A stretch of DNA of 64,000 bases from Bacillota bacterium (GTDB taxonomy: Bacteria > Bacillota > Clostridia > Christensenellales > SZUA-584). Made by a program: the position numbers and the translations under genes. The stretch covers positions 37,849 to 101,848 of the forward strand of contig JAEZHF010000051.1 of NCBI GenBank assembly GCA_023416745.1. Reading direction: 5' to 3'. The notes beneath the pieces are model-generated. The model was given only the letters and a program-made list of their open reading frames with translations, was not told the DNA's origin and made no database searches. Below are positions 16,676 through 24,230 of this stretch, piece by piece (positions within the stretch are counted from its first letter, which is position 1; every line of letters begins with the position of its first letter).

Positions 16676-17719
16676 TCAGCCCTCCGGCAGGTCCAGCCTG
16701 ACCTGCTGCGTATTGTTATTGGCGTTATACGGACAGCCGATGTGCGCATAAGCCAGCGGCGTCGCCACACGCCCGCGCGGCGTTTTATTAACAAAGCCGA
16801 GCTGTATCAGGAACGGCTCGTATACATCCTCTATAGTCACGCTCTCCTCATTTGTAGCGGCACACAGCGTGTCCAGCCCCACCGGTCCCCCGCCGAACTT
16901 GTAGATGATGGCTTCCAGTATCGCCTTGTCCACACCATCGAGGCCAATCTCGTCCACCTCCAGCTGCTCAAGGCCGTACCGCGCAATGTCCAGCGACACC
17001 TTGCCGCAGCCATCCACCTCCGCAAAATCGCGCACGCGGCGCAGCAGCCGGTTGGCTACACGTGGCGTCCCCCTGGAGCGCGAAGCGATCTCCAGCGACG
17101 CATCGTCGTCGATGCACACATTCAGTATGCCCGCTGAACGCCGGATGATGAGCGCCAGTTCCTCCGGTGTATACATCTGCAACCGGTGGATCACGCCGAA
17201 GCGGTCCCTCAGCGGCGAGGTCAACTGCCCCGCGCGCGTGGTTGCACCTACCAATGTGAACTGCGGCAGCCCTAAACGCAGCGTGCGTGCGGATGGCCCT
17301 TTGCCAATGATGATATCCAGCGCGTAGTCCTCCATCGCCGGATACAAGACCTCCTCCACGCTGCTGTTCAGACGATGTATCTCATCGATGAACAACACGT
17401 CACCTTTATTCAAATTGGTCAGTATCGCCGCAAGGTCGCCCGGGCGCTCAATAGCAGGGCCCGAGGTCACACGGATATTGACGCCCATCTCAGACGCGAT
17501 GATGTATGACAGCGTCGTTTTGCCGAGACCCGGCGGGCCGTACAGCAGCACGTGATCCAGCGATTCTCCCCTGCTTTTGGCTGCCGCCATGAACACCTTC
17601 AGATTATCCTTTGCCTTGGACTGCCCCACGTAATCATCCAGCGTTTTAGGGCGCAATGAAAGCTCTGAAACGGAATCCGCCTCGTTCACATTCGAGGATA
17701 CGATCCTGTCGTCGTCCAT
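16676..17719 (-). CDS. ruvB: Holliday junction branch migration ATPase RuvB
   Basis: RuvB is the AAA+ hexamer that drives branch migration with RuvA. The 347-residue protein has Walker A GPPGLGKTT, Walker B LFIDEIHRL, a sensor-1 region TLVGATTRAGQL and the C-terminal winged helix (IQLGFVNKTPRGRVATPLA). It is 12 bp downstream of ruvA in the ruvC-ruvA-ruvB-queA-tgt-yajC set. Confidence 0.98.
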   Translation of the reverse strand: MDDDRIVSSNVNEADSVSELSLRPKTLDDYVGQSKAKDNLKVFMAAAKSRGESLDHVLLYGPPGLGKTTLSYIIASEMGVNIRVTSGPAIERPGDLAAILTNLNKGDVLFIDEIHRLNSSVEEVLYPAMEDYALDIIIGKGPSARTLRLGLPQFTLVGATTRAGQLTSPLRDRFGVIHRLQMYTPEELALIIRRSAGILNVCIDDDASLEIASRSRGTPRVANRLLRRVRDFAEVDGCGKVSLDIARYGLEQLEVDEIGLDGVDKAILEAIIYKFGGGPVGLDTLCAATNEESVTIEDVYEPFLIQLGFVNKTPRGRVATPLAYAHIGCPYNANNNTQQVRLDLPEG

Positions 17720-17731
17720 GTCCGCACCTCC

Positions 17732-18325
17732 TTACGCGCCCATGCGCCGCAGCGCCAGCAATATAATATCCTCTGTGGTGTCGCCAAGGTTTTTCACAGA
17801 AGCCACAGCCTTAATTGCTTCAGCGCGGTTGTAGCCCAGCGACACCAGCGCAGCGATGGCTTCAGCCTCCACGCCCGCACCGCCCGGCATAGTCTCCGCA
17901 ATGCCGCCGTCATCAATGATTTCGTGCGTCCGGATCTTCTCCGCGAGGTCAATGATGATACGCTGTGCCGTCTTCTTGCCCACACCGGATATCTTTGAAA
18001 ATGCCCGCTCGTCTGACGTAATGATGGCCGCCGCGAGGTCGCTCACCTTCATGGCGGACAGTATCGCCAGCGCCACTTTGGGGCCAATGCCCGACACACC
18101 TGTCAGGCGCAGGAACATTTCCCGCTCCTCCGGCGTATTGAAGCCGTACAGCGTGTGCGCGTCTTCCCGTACCACCAGATGGCAGTGCAGCTTGGCGGCT
18201 TGTCCCGCGCGAATATGCAGCAGCGATTGCGCTGACGTATATACCCGGTAGCCCACACCGCCCGCTTCGATCACCGCGTGATCCTTGTCTGTGGACGCCA
18301 CTTCGCCTTTTATGTAATCGTACAT
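17732..18325 (-). CDS. ruvA: Holliday junction branch migration protein RuvA
   Basis: RuvA binds the four-way junction and recruits RuvB. The 197 residues show the N-terminal OB fold (MYDYIKGEV), the tandem helix-hairpin-helix region (LTGVSGIGPKVALAILS and ISGVGKKTAQRII), an acidic linker, and domain III (IAALVSLGYNRAEAIKAV). It lies 9 bp after ruvC. Confidence 0.97.
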   Translation of the reverse strand: MYDYIKGEVASTDKDHAVIEAGGVGYRVYTSAQSLLHIRAGQAAKLHCHLVVREDAHTLYGFNTPEEREMFLRLTGVSGIGPKVALAILSAMKVSDLAAAIITSDERAFSKISGVGKKTAQRIIIDLAEKIRTHEIIDDGGIAETMPGGAGVEAEAIAALVSLGYNRAEAIKAVASVKNLGDTTEDIILLALRRMGA

Positions 18326-18334
18326 AAACCCTCT

Positions 18335-18829
18335 CTATCTGATACGGAAGTTTTCCGCAAAACGGCTGGAATGCGCGTGGCATATCGCGCAGGCCACCGC
18401 GTCCGCCGCGTCGTCAGGGCGTATCAGTTTGTTGAGCCCCAGCAGCAGCCGTACCATCTCCTGTATCTGCTTCTTGTCCGCGTGACCGTAGCCCACGACC
18501 GCCTGCTTGATCTGCATGGGCGTGTATTCAAACAGAACTGCGCCGGTGCCGAATGCCGCCGCCATCGCAGCGCCACGTGCCTGTGCCACTCCGATCACCG
18601 TGGTCACGTTCTTGCCCGCGAACAGCTCCTCAAACGCGATACAGTCCGGGTCGTGCTGGCGGATCAGCTTGCCCACGCTCTCGTGAATAATGGCTAACCG
18701 CCGAGGCAACGGCATTCCCGCCTCCGTCACGATTGTGCCGCAGTCCACCAGCGACGCCTTGCCGTTCTCATAGCTGATAACGCCGTATCCCATCAGCGCG
18801 AGTCCCGGGTCAATGCCCAGTATGATCAT
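18335..18829 (-). CDS. ruvC: Holliday junction resolvase RuvC
   Basis: RuvC cuts Holliday junctions with a two-metal RNase H-fold site. Asp7 (GIDPG), the glutamate of AFEELF and the aspartates of RPDDAADAVA supply the acidic residues. The ATG at 18829 (164 residues) is chosen because GTGAGG lies 6 nt upstream; the GTG inside that site is an unlikely start. It is the first gene of the operon, behind a strong promoter at 18859-18887. Confidence 0.96.
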   Translation of the reverse strand: MIILGIDPGLALMGYGVISYENGKASLVDCGTIVTEAGMPLPRRLAIIHESVGKLIRQHDPDCIAFEELFAGKNVTTVIGVAQARGAAMAAAFGTGAVLFEYTPMQIKQAVVGYGHADKKQIQEMVRLLLGLNKLIRPDDAADAVACAICHAHSSRFAENFRIR

Positions 18830-18858
18830 TCGTAACCTCACTTATTATCACTGGTATA

Positions 18859-18887
18859 ACTATAAAGGCAAGCCGCATGGATGTCAA
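18859..18887 (-). promoter_or_regulatory. Sigma-A promoter for the ruvC-ruvA-ruvB-queA-tgt-yajC operon
   Basis: On the minus strand there is a perfect -35 TTGACA, a 17-bp spacer and -10 TATAGT, about 30 bp before the ruvC start. No LexA (SOS) box of the Firmicutes CGAAC-N4-GTTCG type was recognised around it. Confidence 0.75.
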
Positions 18888-18902
18888 ACGGTTTGCCCCG
18901 GA

Positions 18903-19814
18903 TCACGCGCCGCCGCAGATATCGACGACGACCACCTCAGGCGGATTGAACATGCGCGGAACCAAACCGTTGAAAGACAGGCCGCGGCTGACGATCAGCG
19001 TCTTGCCGCCAAAGTCGTACCGCCCTCCGGCGTACTTCGGGAACCATCCCTGGTCCGGCGCGAACAGACCATTGATCAGCAACGGCACGCGTATCTGGCC
19101 GCCGTGTGTGTGGCCGGACAGTATCATGTCGAAGCTGTATTGCCGATACAAATCGATCAGTTCAGGACGGTGCGCCAGCAGCACATTGAACACGCCATTA
19201 TCCATGTCAGCAAAGCGCTGTCGGAACAGCTCTTCCATATCGCCCATCGCCAGATATTCCGCTTCCTCGGTATAGTCGAACATATTAGGATCGTCCACAC
19301 CGCTAATGGAGAGACGCACGCCTTTCACGATGATGTCCTCGCTTTCGTTGTCCAGCACCATAACGCCATAGCTTTCCATCATACTCTTGATACCGTCGTA
19401 ACTGTCCGACCAGTATTCATGGTTGCCGGACACATAATATGCCGGTGCGATGTCTCTGATGCCCGCCAGCAGCAGGTGTGTCCCGTCGTCCGGCTCATCG
19501 TCGTCCGCTATGTCTCCCACCAACGCAATGATATCCGGCTGCTGTGCTTTTATCATATCTATCAGCGGCTTCTGGCTCTCGCCATATATATGGCTGTGCA
19601 GGTCGGTAACGGCCACGATGCGCACGCTTTGGCCTTCGGGTATCTTGTCAGTCACCACCTCGTATGTCCGCAGCGTCAGCCCGATGTAAAACGCCCATAC
19701 GGTAAGAGCCGCCAGTACAGCAGCCATGGCGGCGCGCCGCAACAGACGGCGGGTTTTTGTTGGTTTATCACGACCGATTGGCTTCATTGACTGATTCCGT
19801 AAAACTGTAGTCAT
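18903..19814 (-). CDS. Membrane-anchored metallophosphoesterase (YkuE-like)
   Basis: A calcineurin-like phosphoesterase with all metal-binding motifs in order: DLHSH, VGDIADDD, GNHEYWSD, a histidine in LLAHRPEL, and GHTHGGQIRVP. A basic N terminus followed by one hydrophobic helix (about residues 28-47) anchors it with the catalytic domain outside or at the membrane face. YkuE-type members act on lipid phosphoesters such as UDP-2,3-diacylglucosamine or on cyclic nucleotides; the substrate here is unknown. The start is uncertain, since a second ATG 27 bp downstream is equally plausible and neither has a strong ribosome binding site. Confidence 0.85.
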   Translation of the reverse strand: MTTVLRNQSMKPIGRDKPTKTRRLLRRAAMAAVLAALTVWAFYIGLTLRTYEVVTDKIPEGQSVRIVAVTDLHSHIYGESQKPLIDMIKAQQPDIIALVGDIADDDEPDDGTHLLLAGIRDIAPAYYVSGNHEYWSDSYDGIKSMMESYGVMVLDNESEDIIVKGVRLSISGVDDPNMFDYTEEAEYLAMGDMEELFRQRFADMDNGVFNVLLAHRPELIDLYRQYSFDMILSGHTHGGQIRVPLLINGLFAPDQGWFPKYAGGRYDFGGKTLIVSRGLSFNGLVPRMFNPPEVVVVDICGGA

Positions 19815-19906
19815 TATTTCTTGTATATTTTATTAGTTTTATTATTATACCATGATTTGGCGGGAAAAACCAGCACATATTTTCGCGTATCGATTAGGTG
19901 CTCAAA

Positions 19907-19941
19907 GAAAAAAGCCTCCGCATGTTGTCCCATGCAAAGGC
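19907..19941 (-). terminator. Intrinsic terminator after rplT
   Basis: On the minus strand the arms GCCTTTGCATG and CATGCGGAGGC (11 bp, two G-T pairs) are followed by TTTTTTC. It ends the infC-rpmI-rplT transcript 25 bp after the rplT stop. Confidence 0.85.
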
Positions 19942-19966
19942 GTCTTATCTGCTTTGTAAGGTCATG

Positions 19967-20326
19967 TTACGCATTCAAGCGCTGCTTCGCCACGTCAACC
20001 ATGCCGGCAAACGCCTTCTTGTCGTTCACAGCCATGTCCGCGAGTATCTTTCTGTTGACGGATACACCAGCCTTTTTCAGACCGTCCATCATGCGGGAAT
20101 AACTCATGCCATTGTTTCTGGCTTCCGCGTTGATACGTGTGATCCACAAGCTGCGGAAGTCGCGCTTTTTGAGCTTGCGGCCGATGTATGCGTAACGCAA
20201 CGAGCGCATCACAGCCGGATTGGCCGCTCTGAACTGCCGGGATTTCGCGCCAAAATAGCCTCTCGCGAGCTTTAAAATCTTCTTATGCTTCTTGCGGGCA
20301 TTGATTGCCCCTTTTACTCTTGCCAT
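19967..20326 (-). CDS. rplT: 50S ribosomal protein L20
   Basis: L20 is an assembly-initiating protein of the large subunit and, in Firmicutes, the repressor of its own operon through the infC leader. The 119 residues start ARVKGAINARKKHKKILKLA and contain GYFGAKSRQFRAANPAVMRS, both typical. It is the third gene of infC-rpmI-rplT, 21 bp after rpmI. Confidence 0.98.
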   Translation of the reverse strand: MARVKGAINARKKHKKILKLARGYFGAKSRQFRAANPAVMRSLRYAYIGRKLKKRDFRSLWITRINAEARNNGMSYSRMMDGLKKAGVSVNRKILADMAVNDKKAFAGMVDVAKQRLNA

Positions 20327-20347
20327 TGTCTGATCCTCCTGTCGGCT

Positions 20348-20545
20348 CTATTTATAAGGAATAAGCAGTTTGATGTTCTTTGCTTCCACATCAGCAATGA
20401 AGGTACCCTTGCGCAGGTTCCGCTTACGCTTTGTGGACTTCTTGTTCAGTATGTGTCTCTTATAGGCTTTTGCCCGCTTGACCTTGCCGCTTTTCGTGAG
20501 CGAAAACCTTTTGGCAGCGCCCCTGTGCGTTTTAATTTTTGGCAT
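20348..20545 (-). CDS. rpmI: 50S ribosomal protein L35
   Basis: A 65-residue basic protein starting MPKIKTHRGAAKRFSLT, with the family's KRAKAYKRHILNKKSTKRKR stretch. AAGGAGG lies upstream. It sits between infC and rplT, the standard order. Confidence 0.98.
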   Translation of the reverse strand: MPKIKTHRGAAKRFSLTKSGKVKRAKAYKRHILNKKSTKRKRNLRKGTFIADVEAKNIKLLIPYK

Positions 20546-20562
20546 TGCATTTGTCCTCCTTG

Positions 20563-21075
20563 TTAGTTCTTTGGTGCTAATATCATGAACATACTCCGGC
20601 CTTCAAGTTTGGCGCTCTTTTCCATCGTGGCATCATCCTGCACCATATTGAAAAACAGTTCCATCACTTGCCTTCCCTGATCGGTATGTGTCATCTGCCG
20701 TCCCCTGAACCGAAGCGACACCTTCACCTTGTCGCCTTCTTTTAAAAACTTACTGACGTTTTTCGCCTTCACCTCAAGATCGTGCGTATCGATTGTAGCA
20801 GACAGCCGCATTTCCTTGAGTACGATGATATTCTGGTTCTTTTTGGCTTCCTTTTGCTTTTTAGCTTGTTCAAAGCGGAATTTCCCGTAATCCATGATTT
20901 TGCATACGGGCGGCTGTGCGCTGGGCGAAATCTTAACAAGATCCATTCCCTTCTCTTCTGCAATAACCATCGCCTCACGCGCAGACATGATGCCGAGCTG
21001 AGCGCCATCTTCTCCAACCAGACGGATACTTTTGTCCCTTATCTGCTCGTTGATCTGTTGTTCGGTCGCGATAAT
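20563..21075 (-). CDS. infC: Translation initiation factor IF-3, with an ATT start codon
   Basis: IF-3 keeps the 30S subunit free and proofreads start codon choice. Two domains joined by a Lys-rich helix are visible (IMSAREAMVIAEEKGMDLV; then VSLRFRGRQMTHTDQG). The start is placed at ATT (complement of 21073-21075), giving 170 residues. GGAGGTG lies directly upstream at 21079-21085, the only ATG nearby overlaps that site, and IIATEQQINEQIR then lines up residue for residue with known IF-3 N termini. A rare AUU start is a family hallmark that lets IF-3 repress its own translation. Confidence 0.93.
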   Translation of the reverse strand: MIATEQQINEQIRDKSIRLVGEDGAQLGIMSAREAMVIAEEKGMDLVKISPSAQPPVCKIMDYGKFRFEQAKKQKEAKKNQNIIVLKEMRLSATIDTHDLEVKAKNVSKFLKEGDKVKVSLRFRGRQMTHTDQGRQVMELFFNMVQDDATMEKSAKLEGRSMFMILAPKN

Positions 21076-21238
21076 AAACACCTCCATAATCTTTGCATAC
21101 ACAGCGCTTATTTGGAAACGCCTGCATTCAGGCAAATAAAAAACGGGCCAAATACCCGTTAGTCACCTTAGATAAGACGCTTACCACGCCTAACATAACA
21201 CGTTGGCTGGTGAGAAACGGGTGTTTCCACTTTCAAGC
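21076..21238 (-). ncRNA. L20 leader: attenuator of infC-rpmI-rplT
   Basis: The transcript leader contains two mutually exclusive structures. The terminator is AACGGG-loop-CCCGTT (21142-21160) followed by TTTTATTTG. The competing antiterminator pairs ACCCGTTTCTCACC (21209-21222, transcript sense) with GGTGACTAACGGGT (21154-21167) for 12 of 14 positions, and uses the 5' arm of the terminator. This is the architecture of the Firmicutes L20 leader, in which L20 binding favours termination. A further small hairpin (GCCTG/CAGGC near 21121-21134) lies between the terminator and the IF-3 ribosome binding site. Confidence 0.85.
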
Positions 21239-21244
21239 AGATGC

Positions 21245-21273
21245 ATAATAACACATTAAAAATTGTTTGTCAA
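21245..21273 (-). promoter_or_regulatory. Sigma-A promoter for the infC operon
   Basis: Minus strand -35 TTGACA, a 17-bp spacer, -10 TATTAT. The -35 overlaps the stop codon of the upstream flavoprotein gene. Transcription would start near 21238 and give a leader of about 160 nt. Confidence 0.8.
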
Positions 21274-22481
21274 CAGCTTGATCCCGCTAAGAAACCCGTA
21301 GAAAATGCGATTTGCAGGTTGTATCCACCTGTCAGCGCATCTACGTCGATCACCTCTCCGGCAAAGTACAGCCGCGGACACAGGCGGCTCTGCATAGTTG
21401 ACGGATCAATCTGCTTAACGGATACGCCGCCGCGTGTGATAACGGCCTCATCTATGGGACGTTTGCTCTTGATATCGAACCGAAGCGCCTTTAATATGCT
21501 GACCAACCGCGTGCGCTGTTCTTTTGTCAGACTGTTCACCTTGAGTTCAGGGTCTGTGCCGCATGCCAAGCAGAAATACGGCACTAGGCTGGTGGGCAGC
21601 AGCCCGCCCAGCATGTTCGCGAAATTCTTGTTGGGCGCATCGCTGATGTCTCGCACCACGCGTTTGTCCAGCGTCTTCTCGTCCAGCGCCGGTTTTAAAT
21701 CTATGACAACACTGTACGCGCCTTCGTCCTTAACATAGGCGCTGGCTGACAACACCAGCGGCCCCGAGATGCCGGTGTGCGTGAAGAGCATTTCACCCTG
21801 TTGTTGGTACAGTTTTCGTTTACCCTCACACAGCGTGAGTGAAACGTTTTTGAGCGTCAATCCCGCGAGCTCTCTCACATCCTCCTCGATGTCCAGCCCG
21901 ACCAGCGATGCCGATGCGGGCGATATGCTGTGCCCTGCATCCTTTGCGAACGCGTAACCGTCCCCAGTAGAGCCGGTGGATGGGTACGATAACCCTCCCG
22001 TCGCCAGTATCACGCTGTCGAACCGCGTCTGTTTGCCGTCCACACGCACCCCTGCGGCATGGCCATCCTCCAGCAGCAGACTTTGCACGGCGGCGTTCAA
22101 CACCACCTTCACGCCCGCGCTCTCCACAGCCCGCACCAGCGCTTTTGTGACATCGCTCGACTTGTCGGATTCCGGGAACACCCGCCCGCCGCGCTCCGTT
22201 TTGGTGATGAGGCCGAAGCGGCCCAGCAGCTCAAGCAGTGCCTTGTTATCAAGCGTATAAAAGGCGCTATACAAAAAGGCGCCGTTGGTCACGACGCTCT
22301 CAAAAAAATCCTCTATCGGCGCGGCGTTGGTGATATTGCAGCGCCCTTTTCCCGTCAGATACAGCTTCTTTCCCAACTTGGCATTTTTCTCAAACAGTGT
22401 AACACTGTGGCCCTTAGATGCCGCTGCGTACGCTGCCATCATGCCGGCAGGTCCGCCGCCCACCACGCAGATTTCACTCAT
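21270..22481 (-). CDS. NAD(P)/FAD-dependent oxidoreductase, BaiN/YhiN (HI0933) family
   Basis: The 403-residue flavoprotein begins with the dinucleotide-binding motif VVGGGPAGMMAAYAA, then FEKNAKLGKKLYLTGKGRCN, the family signature, and ends with LYFAGEVIDVDALTGGYNLQ, a second FAD-contacting region. Members include BaiN, implicated in bile acid dehydroxylation, but most have unknown substrates, and the name should not be taken as a bile acid claim here. Its start overlaps the stop of the RpiR regulator by 4 bp, so regulator and enzyme are coupled. Confidence 0.88.
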   Translation of the reverse strand: MSEICVVGGGPAGMMAAYAAASKGHSVTLFEKNAKLGKKLYLTGKGRCNITNAAPIEDFFESVVTNGAFLYSAFYTLDNKALLELLGRFGLITKTERGGRVFPESDKSSDVTKALVRAVESAGVKVVLNAAVQSLLLEDGHAAGVRVDGKQTRFDSVILATGGLSYPSTGSTGDGYAFAKDAGHSISPASASLVGLDIEEDVRELAGLTLKNVSLTLCEGKRKLYQQQGEMLFTHTGISGPLVLSASAYVKDEGAYSVVIDLKPALDEKTLDKRVVRDISDAPNKNFANMLGGLLPTSLVPYFCLACGTDPELKVNSLTKEQRTRLVSILKALRFDIKSKRPIDEAVITRGGVSVKQIDPSTMQSRLCPRLYFAGEVIDVDALTGGYNLQIAFSTGFLAGSSC

Positions 22482-23347
22482 TTATGATCATCCTTACCTG
22501 TATAAACATCGTGCTTGCGCCACAGGTCCTCCAGCATCTCGAAGTTCTGGCGCAGCCCATCCTTCTTGCGCATACCCACCAGCAGCACCAGCGTGTTGAT
22601 AACGCTCAAGGGCACCACCAGCGAATCAACGAACAGGTTCATGTCCGAGTTGACAAACAAGCAGTCGTCCGCCATTGTGGCCAGCGGCGACATTTCGTTG
22701 TCCGTGATCGCGATCACCTTCGCTCCGTTTTGCTTGGCGAAGTTCGCACCGTCCACCGTGCGCGACGAATAGCGCGGGAAGCTGATTGAGATGACGAGGT
22801 CTCCCTTGGTGGCGTGCATCAGCTGGCCGAATATGTCCCCGCCGATGCTGGACGTCACCAAACTGGTGTTACTGACGATATAGTTCAGGTAATACCAGAA
22901 GAACTGCGCCAGCGGCGCGCTGGAACGCAGTCCCATAATGTACACGTGGTTGGCGGACAATATGCTGTCGGCCACCTTCTGCACCATCGTATAGTCCAGC
23001 ACCTCGCGGATGTGCCGCAGGCTGGTGATGTCGTTTCTGAGCGACCATTTGACCAGCTCTTCCTCGGTCATGTCGCTTCCGAGACCCATGCGCTGCACGT
23101 TGGTCAGCCGTGTGCGGATCAGCTCCTGCAGCTTCTTTTGCAGCTCCGGATAGCCATCGAACCCGAGTGCGCACGCGAACCGCACGACGGTGGATTCGCT
23201 GACGCCGACGGTATCACCCAACCTCGATGCAGTGATAAAGGCGGCGGTATCGTAATGGTCGATGATATAGGCAGCAATGGCGCGATGGCCTTTGCTCATC
23301 GTGTTCTGCCGCTCTCTGATGACCTTGATGATATCGTTTCCTTGCAT
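22478..23347 (-). CDS. MurR/RpiR family transcriptional regulator
   Basis: A 289-residue regulator with an N-terminal HTH_6 domain (about residues 1-77, including LGDTVGVSESTVVRFACALGF) and a C-terminal SIS phosphosugar-binding domain (about 125-260; HVYIMGLRSSAPLAQFF and DLVISISFPRYSSRTVDG). Such proteins sense sugar phosphates. The ATG at 23347 is preceded by a GGGGGA site. It is translationally coupled to the downstream flavoprotein, an unusual partner for an RpiR regulator. No sugar gene lies next to it, though deoB and pnp are 4 kb away. Confidence 0.9.
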   Translation of the reverse strand: MQGNDIIKVIRERQNTMSKGHRAIAAYIIDHYDTAAFITASRLGDTVGVSESTVVRFACALGFDGYPELQKKLQELIRTRLTNVQRMGLGSDMTEEELVKWSLRNDITSLRHIREVLDYTMVQKVADSILSANHVYIMGLRSSAPLAQFFWYYLNYIVSNTSLVTSSIGGDIFGQLMHATKGDLVISISFPRYSSRTVDGANFAKQNGAKVIAITDNEMSPLATMADDCLFVNSDMNLFVDSLVVPLSVINTLVLLVGMRKKDGLRQNFEMLEDLWRKHDVYTGKDDHK

Positions 23348-23379
23348 TTTTAATCCCCCAATATGCAATAACACGATTT

Positions 23380-23408
23380 ATTGTATCATCATATCGTCAT
23401 AAATGCAA
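23380..23408 (-). promoter_or_regulatory. Putative sigma-A promoter for the RpiR regulator gene
   Basis: Minus strand -35 TTGCAT, a 17-bp spacer, -10 TACAAT. The -35 is inside the end of the upstream surE gene. Confidence 0.6.
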
Positions 23409-24170
23409 TTTTATTTTGTCAATCCTGCATACAAGCGCGTTTAATCTGTCTTTATCAGTCAGGTTGTACCGGATGGGAACGACGGAAGCGTATCCGCGCC
23501 TCATCAGACTGACATCAGTATCCTCTACGGTGTTATCTTCTTGCAGCGTTCCGGCCATCCATATGTATTGATGGCCGCGCGGGTCGCTGCGCACATCCAT
23601 TTTGTCGTTGTATACCGTCTTGCCCTGGCTCGCCGCACGTATGCCTTTGATCTCCTCCAGCGGTAGGTCAGGTACGTTCAGGTTGTGTAGCACGCCCTCC
23701 TCTTCGAAGGGAATGCCGCTGTCGATCACGCGCGCAGCCACTTCAGCCGCAGCATCCAAATTCTTTGGATAGTAGGATCCGATGGATACAGCCAGTGCAT
23801 GGCAGCCCATGATCACTGCGTCCAGCGCAGCAGCCACCGTGCCTGAGTAAATGATATCCGAACCCATGTTATGGCCGTGGTTGATGCCGGACACCACCAG
23901 ATCGACGTTGCCTTCCATCACATGTTTGATGCCGACCTTCGTACAGTCCACAGGCAGCCCGTCCACCACGAAGCAGCGTATACCCTCAAGACCCGCCGGT
24001 TCCGTTTTGATCACGCGCAGCGGCCTGTAAAGTGTGATGGAATGAGAGGTCGCACTCTTTTCGGAATCGGGCGCCACCACCGTCACATCGTGCTCCCGTG
24101 CAAGACGGGACGCCAGCACGCGTATCCCCTTCGCATGTATACCATCGTCATTCACTATTAATATACGCAT
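23397..24170 (-). CDS. surE: 5'/3'-nucleotidase SurE
   Basis: SurE dephosphorylates nucleoside monophosphates and helps survival in stationary phase. The metal site residues are visible: Asp8-Asp9 in VNDDGIHAKG, the serine of PDSEKSATSHSI and the asparagine of GINHGHNMG. The length is 257 residues, normal for the family. The ATG has AGGAGG 5 nt upstream. It is downstream of the DacF-like gene on the same strand and may share its transcript. Confidence 0.95.
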   Translation of the reverse strand: MRILIVNDDGIHAKGIRVLASRLAREHDVTVVAPDSEKSATSHSITLYRPLRVIKTEPAGLEGIRCFVVDGLPVDCTKVGIKHVMEGNVDLVVSGINHGHNMGSDIIYSGTVAAALDAVIMGCHALAVSIGSYYPKNLDAAAEVAARVIDSGIPFEEEGVLHNLNVPDLPLEEIKGIRAASQGKTVYNDKMDVRSDPRGHQYIWMAGTLQEDNTVEDTDVSLMRRGYASVVPIRYNLTDKDRLNALVCRIDKIKLHL

Positions 24171-24230
24171 ATTGTCCTCCTGTACCGTTTGTTATTGTAC
24201 AGGAGGCTTCCCTCGCCTGTCAACGTCGCG

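Noticed and set aside
21270..22481. Naming the flavoprotein baiN and inferring bile acid metabolism
   Set aside because: The family is broad, no bai genes are nearby, and the regulator beside it is of the phosphosugar-sensing type.
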